Both the position numbers and the translations under genes were made by a program. The notes under the pieces are model-generated. The model was not told the origin of the DNA. It made no database searches and saw nothing but the letters and a program-made list of their open reading frames with translations. A stretch of DNA of 33,143 bases from Burkholderiales bacterium (GTDB taxonomy: Bacteria; Pseudomonadota; Gammaproteobacteria; Burkholderiales; Thiobacteraceae): the NCBI GenBank assembly GCA_018781585.1, contig JADMJT010000039.1:1-33143 (forward strand). Direction: 5' to 3'. Positions 31,310 to 33,143 of this stretch are shown here, one piece after another. How positions within the stretch are numbered: position 1 is the first letter of the stretch; every line of letters starts with the position of its first letter.

Positions 31310-32139
31310 GTTAGGTGGATCGAATCGGAGTCGTTATGGCGCGAAAGCCGGGACCAGGAACCTGCGTCCACTGCCTTAAGCACGCAGATAAGAGGAACTG
31401 GGATCATGTCTTCCCTCAAGGATGGTACCCGGATACGACTCCTCAGAATCTCGAAAAGTGGAAAATCCCCTCGTGCAAACTGTGCAACGATGAATACGGT
31501 CGGATAGAGGACGAACTCAGGATTATCTTCTCCACATGTATTGATCCCACATCCGCGCGTGCTTCCGGCATCTGGGCAAAAACCCTTCGAGCTCTCGATC
31601 CAAGGCGCGCGAAGAACGAAAAGGATAGACGCGCTCGCGCCGAAAAGAAAACACAACTGCTCGCGAAAATGCTGAAAGGCGATGCCATCCCTGATCAGGC
31701 GATTTACCCCGGTCTCGGAGAAAGATGGGACAGGCCCCGGGGAGACCAGATCGCCATTTCAGTCCCCGCAAACCACCTTAAGAAGGTAGTCGAGAAAGTG
31801 ATTAAGGGACTCGCGTACATCGAGGACGGTCGACTCATAGATGCGGAAATGGAGATCACCCATCACGTCGTCGATCAAACGGGCGCGAAGCCGATTGAGG
31901 AACTTCTAGCCGCATTCGGCGCCAACCACTCTCGAGGCCCCGGCATTGAAGTTTCGCGAGCCGTCACGCCAGAGGATGGAATATCTGCCGTATATAAAAT
32001 TACTATTTGGGGCGAGATAGTTATGTATGCGACCGTGCTGCCAAAATCCACCCAACAAAGCAATGAACTCGACGCTTGACCGCTTCCTCCTTGCGCTTCC
32101 GCTCAGGTCGGTCGCCGTCAAGCGCGAGTTATTGCGACG
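31310..32139 (+). mobile_element. Integron-type gene cassette carrying an HNH-like gene
   Basis: The left boundary is GTTAGGT (31310-31316), a match to the integron core site G^TTRRRY. One ORF starts 20 bases later. The right end is an attC site (32050-32145) that overlaps the ORF's last codons. Promoterless single-gene layout, short 5' leader and attC overlap are the standard cassette anatomy. No integron integrase and no second clear cassette are in the window, so this is a lone cassette away from its platform. Read from sequence pattern alone. Confidence 0.68.
31336..32079 (+). CDS. HNH-like zinc-finger nuclease domain protein in cassette
   Basis: A protein of 247 aa from the ATG at 31336 (CGGAG seven bases upstream); a GTG at 31315 in frame is within the core site and rejected. 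The N-terminal treble-clef motif is GTCVHCLKHADKRNWDHVFPQGW followed by IPSCKLCNDEYGRIEDE: CxxC (C10, C13), DH (23-24), CxxCN (C47, C50). This is HNH-like, but the last HNH histidine is not evident (E/D-rich instead), so activity is uncertain. Residues 80-115 are highly basic (RRAKNEKDRRARAEKK), suited to nucleic-acid binding. The C-terminal half is unrecognised. Base usage is less GC-rich than the neighbours. Confidence 0.8.
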   Translation: MARKPGPGTCVHCLKHADKRNWDHVFPQGWYPDTTPQNLEKWKIPSCKLCNDEYGRIEDELRIIFSTCIDPTSARASGIWAKTLRALDPRRAKNEKDRRARAEKKTQLLAKMLKGDAIPDQAIYPGLGERWDRPRGDQIAISVPANHLKKVVEKVIKGLAYIEDGRLIDAEMEITHHVVDQTGAKPIEELLAAFGANHSRGPGIEVSRAVTPEDGISAVYKITIWGEIVMYATVLPKSTQQSNELDA

Positions 32140-32145
32140 TTCACT
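32050..32145 (+). other. attC recombination site
   Basis: The outer boxes are ACCCAAC (32050-32056, fits RYYYAAC) and GTTCACT (32139-32145, GTT kept but RRRY degenerate). The arms are GCAATGAACTCGACGCTTGAC (32060-32080) and GTCAAGCGCGAGTTATTGC (32117-32135). They pair perfectly except that the left arm carries two extra bases, G32065 and A32072. One-sided extrahelical bases in the left arm, equal three-base spacers to the AAC and GTT boxes, and a 36-base terminal loop are the marks of attC sites folded as single strands. Confidence 0.72.
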
Positions 32146-32331
32146 GTCTGCTTTGCGAATTTAATCGCAGATCATCGCTTTTACCTAATCGACTGCTATC
32201 AGTACATAGTCACCCGTCACCCCTATTCTGGAAACACCGACGAATCTCGATCTGATTCCCACGAAGCACATGATGCGCCGCTTCATGATCGGCAACGTAA
32301 TGCTCACGTCGCACCACTCCAAATCAAAGAA

Positions 32332-32814
32332 TCACAAATCCTCTTCCATGGCATCCATCGCGATCAACTGCTGGCGCAAGGCCATGTGCGCGTAAAAACC
32401 TTCATCCGGGTCGTATAACGGTTCGCGCTGCAATGCCATGATCGCCTGCTCGTCGCTCAGGTGTACCCGGCAGGTTTTGATATCCTGCACCAGCGCGCCG
32501 ACGCTGGCATCGAATTCGTCCACTGGCTCGGCCTGCAACACGCCCTGGCCGAATACATGATCGGCGCGGTACAAGGGCGTGTCCCAGCCATGATCGTGGG
32601 CCAGCGCGAATAGATCGGCATGGGTCTGTGCTGCGCCCGATGTATCTGGAGTCATGCCGCAAGCGGCAAGGCGTTCGTGCGCACTCAGCGCTTCGAAGAT
32701 GACCCAGCCTTCGCGCGCGCGGATGGCGCGCACCTTGCGCACGAAGTCGTCGCGGTCGAACGCGAACCAGGCATGCGCGCGTCCCTGATGGGGAAACTCG
32801 ACAACGTAGATCAT
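32332..32814 (-). CDS. Unknown 160-aa protein
   Basis: Not recognised. A protein of 160 aa starting MIYVVEFPHQGRAHAWFAFD, with an acidic helical C-terminus (LRQQLIAMDAMEEDL). It is soluble, with two cysteines and no obvious catalytic motif. The reading frame has strong GC-rich third positions like its neighbours, which supports a real gene. It is downstream, on the same strand, of the partial gene at the window edge, with a 12-bp hairpin between, so it may have its own promoter. Confidence 0.7.
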   Translation of the reverse strand: MIYVVEFPHQGRAHAWFAFDRDDFVRKVRAIRAREGWVIFEALSAHERLAACGMTPDTSGAAQTHADLFALAHDHGWDTPLYRADHVFGQGVLQAEPVDEFDASVGALVQDIKTCRVHLSDEQAIMALQREPLYDPDEGFYAHMALRQQLIAMDAMEEDL

Positions 32815-32874
32815 GGCGCAACGACCCTATTGAAATTTACGTAATTTCTGTACACGCTACACCCTCTCCCCCAG

Positions 32875-32900
32875 CCCCTCTCCCGCAAGCGGGAGAGGGG
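32875..32900. terminator. Perfect 12-bp GC-rich hairpin (dispersed palindrome)
   Basis: CCCCTCTCCCGC (32875-32886), loop AA, and GCGGGAGAGGGG (32889-32900) form a perfect stem 26 bases after the stop of the partial minus-strand gene. There is no clear U-run, so it is either a terminator-like element or a copy of the common CCCTCTCCC palindromic repeat of Proteobacteria (recalled). Confidence 0.55.
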
Positions 32901-32925
32901 AGCCGAGAAAGGGGGCACGAGGCGC

Positions 32926-33143
32926 TTATTCGCGCGCCGTCATGGCCTTGGCGAGCGAACGGCGCATATTCTCGGCGATTCCTTGCGGGCTGGTGTCGTA
33001 CGCCTCGCGTGCTGCCTTGAGCGCGGCATTCGCGGCAAGCGCCTGTTCCCAGGTCAGCGCCACGCGTCCCGCCATGTGGGTGGCGTCGGGCATGACCTCA
33101 AGAATTTTTTCGCGGTTGGGATGGTAGATGAGCGGGTCCAGAA
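32926..33143 (-). CDS. C-terminal part of a gene cut by the window end
   Basis: An open frame of 72 codons from the window edge to a TAA at 32926-32928. It reads LDPLIYHPNREKILEVMPDA near its start and ends RRSLAKAMTARE. The visible part is helical and Ala-rich (ALAANAALKAAREAY). No family could be assigned from this fragment; the start lies beyond the window. Confidence 0.65.
   Translation of the reverse strand, partial: LDPLIYHPNREKILEVMPDATHMAGRVALTWEQALAANAALKAAREAYDTSPQGIAENMRRSLAKAMTARE

Overview
The window looks like chromosomal DNA of a chemolithotrophic, sulfur-oxidising proteobacterium. It is most likely a betaproteobacterium of the Thiobacillus/Sulfuricella/Gallionellaceae kind. 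That placement is inferred from gene content and protein character only; no marker gene was compared. The core is a complete reverse (oxidative) dissimilatory sulfite reductase locus, dsrABEFHCMKLJOPNR (7891-20493, + strand). The presence of dsrEFH and dsrL, and a DsrC with both C-terminal cysteines, points to sulfur oxidation rather than sulfate reduction. A dihydrolipoamide-dehydrogenase-like flavoprotein and cysG (siroheme synthesis, the DsrAB cofactor) follow. A convergent NarXL-like two-component pair lies beyond them.

Left part (1-3910, mostly - strand): degenerate repeats (1-380), an orphan ParA-like ATPase, the housekeeping block dnaX-ybaB-recR, and the 4.5S SRP RNA gene. dnaX carries a run of nine A at the domain III/IV border. 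Both alternative frames stop right after it, so a short gamma form is probably made by slippage.

Divergent from dsr (7640-3962, - strand) is a second sulfur-related module. In order of transcription it holds a small unknown ORF, an orphan Cas6/Cmx6-like RNA endonuclease, a DsrC paralogue without its cysteines (RspA type), a 3-mercaptopyruvate sulfurtransferase, a 196-aa unknown protein and a TauD-family dioxygenase. The last three are joined by 1-4 nt stop/start overlaps. No CRISPR array or other cas gene is visible, so the Cas6-like protein beside dsrA is the oddest element of the window and the best candidate for an undescribed system.

Right part (25363-33143) is accessory. It contains a tRNA 3'-end-like fragment, an FmdB-type zinc ribbon gene, a tightly packed cluster around a 572-aa AAA+ ATPase with three small unknown partners, a GST gene and a fumarylacetoacetate-hydrolase-family gene. 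It also has dispersed palindromic repeats, an HNH-like gene that has the anatomy of an integron cassette with a good attC site but no integrase nearby, and two unknown minus-strand genes, one cut by the window end.

How the core genes would work together (family knowledge): DsrEFH passes sulfane sulfur to DsrC. DsrAB with DsrL oxidises the DsrC-bound sulfur to sulfite. The DsrMKJOP membrane complex re-oxidises DsrC thiols and feeds electrons to the quinone pool. DsrN and CysG serve the siro(heme)amide cofactor.
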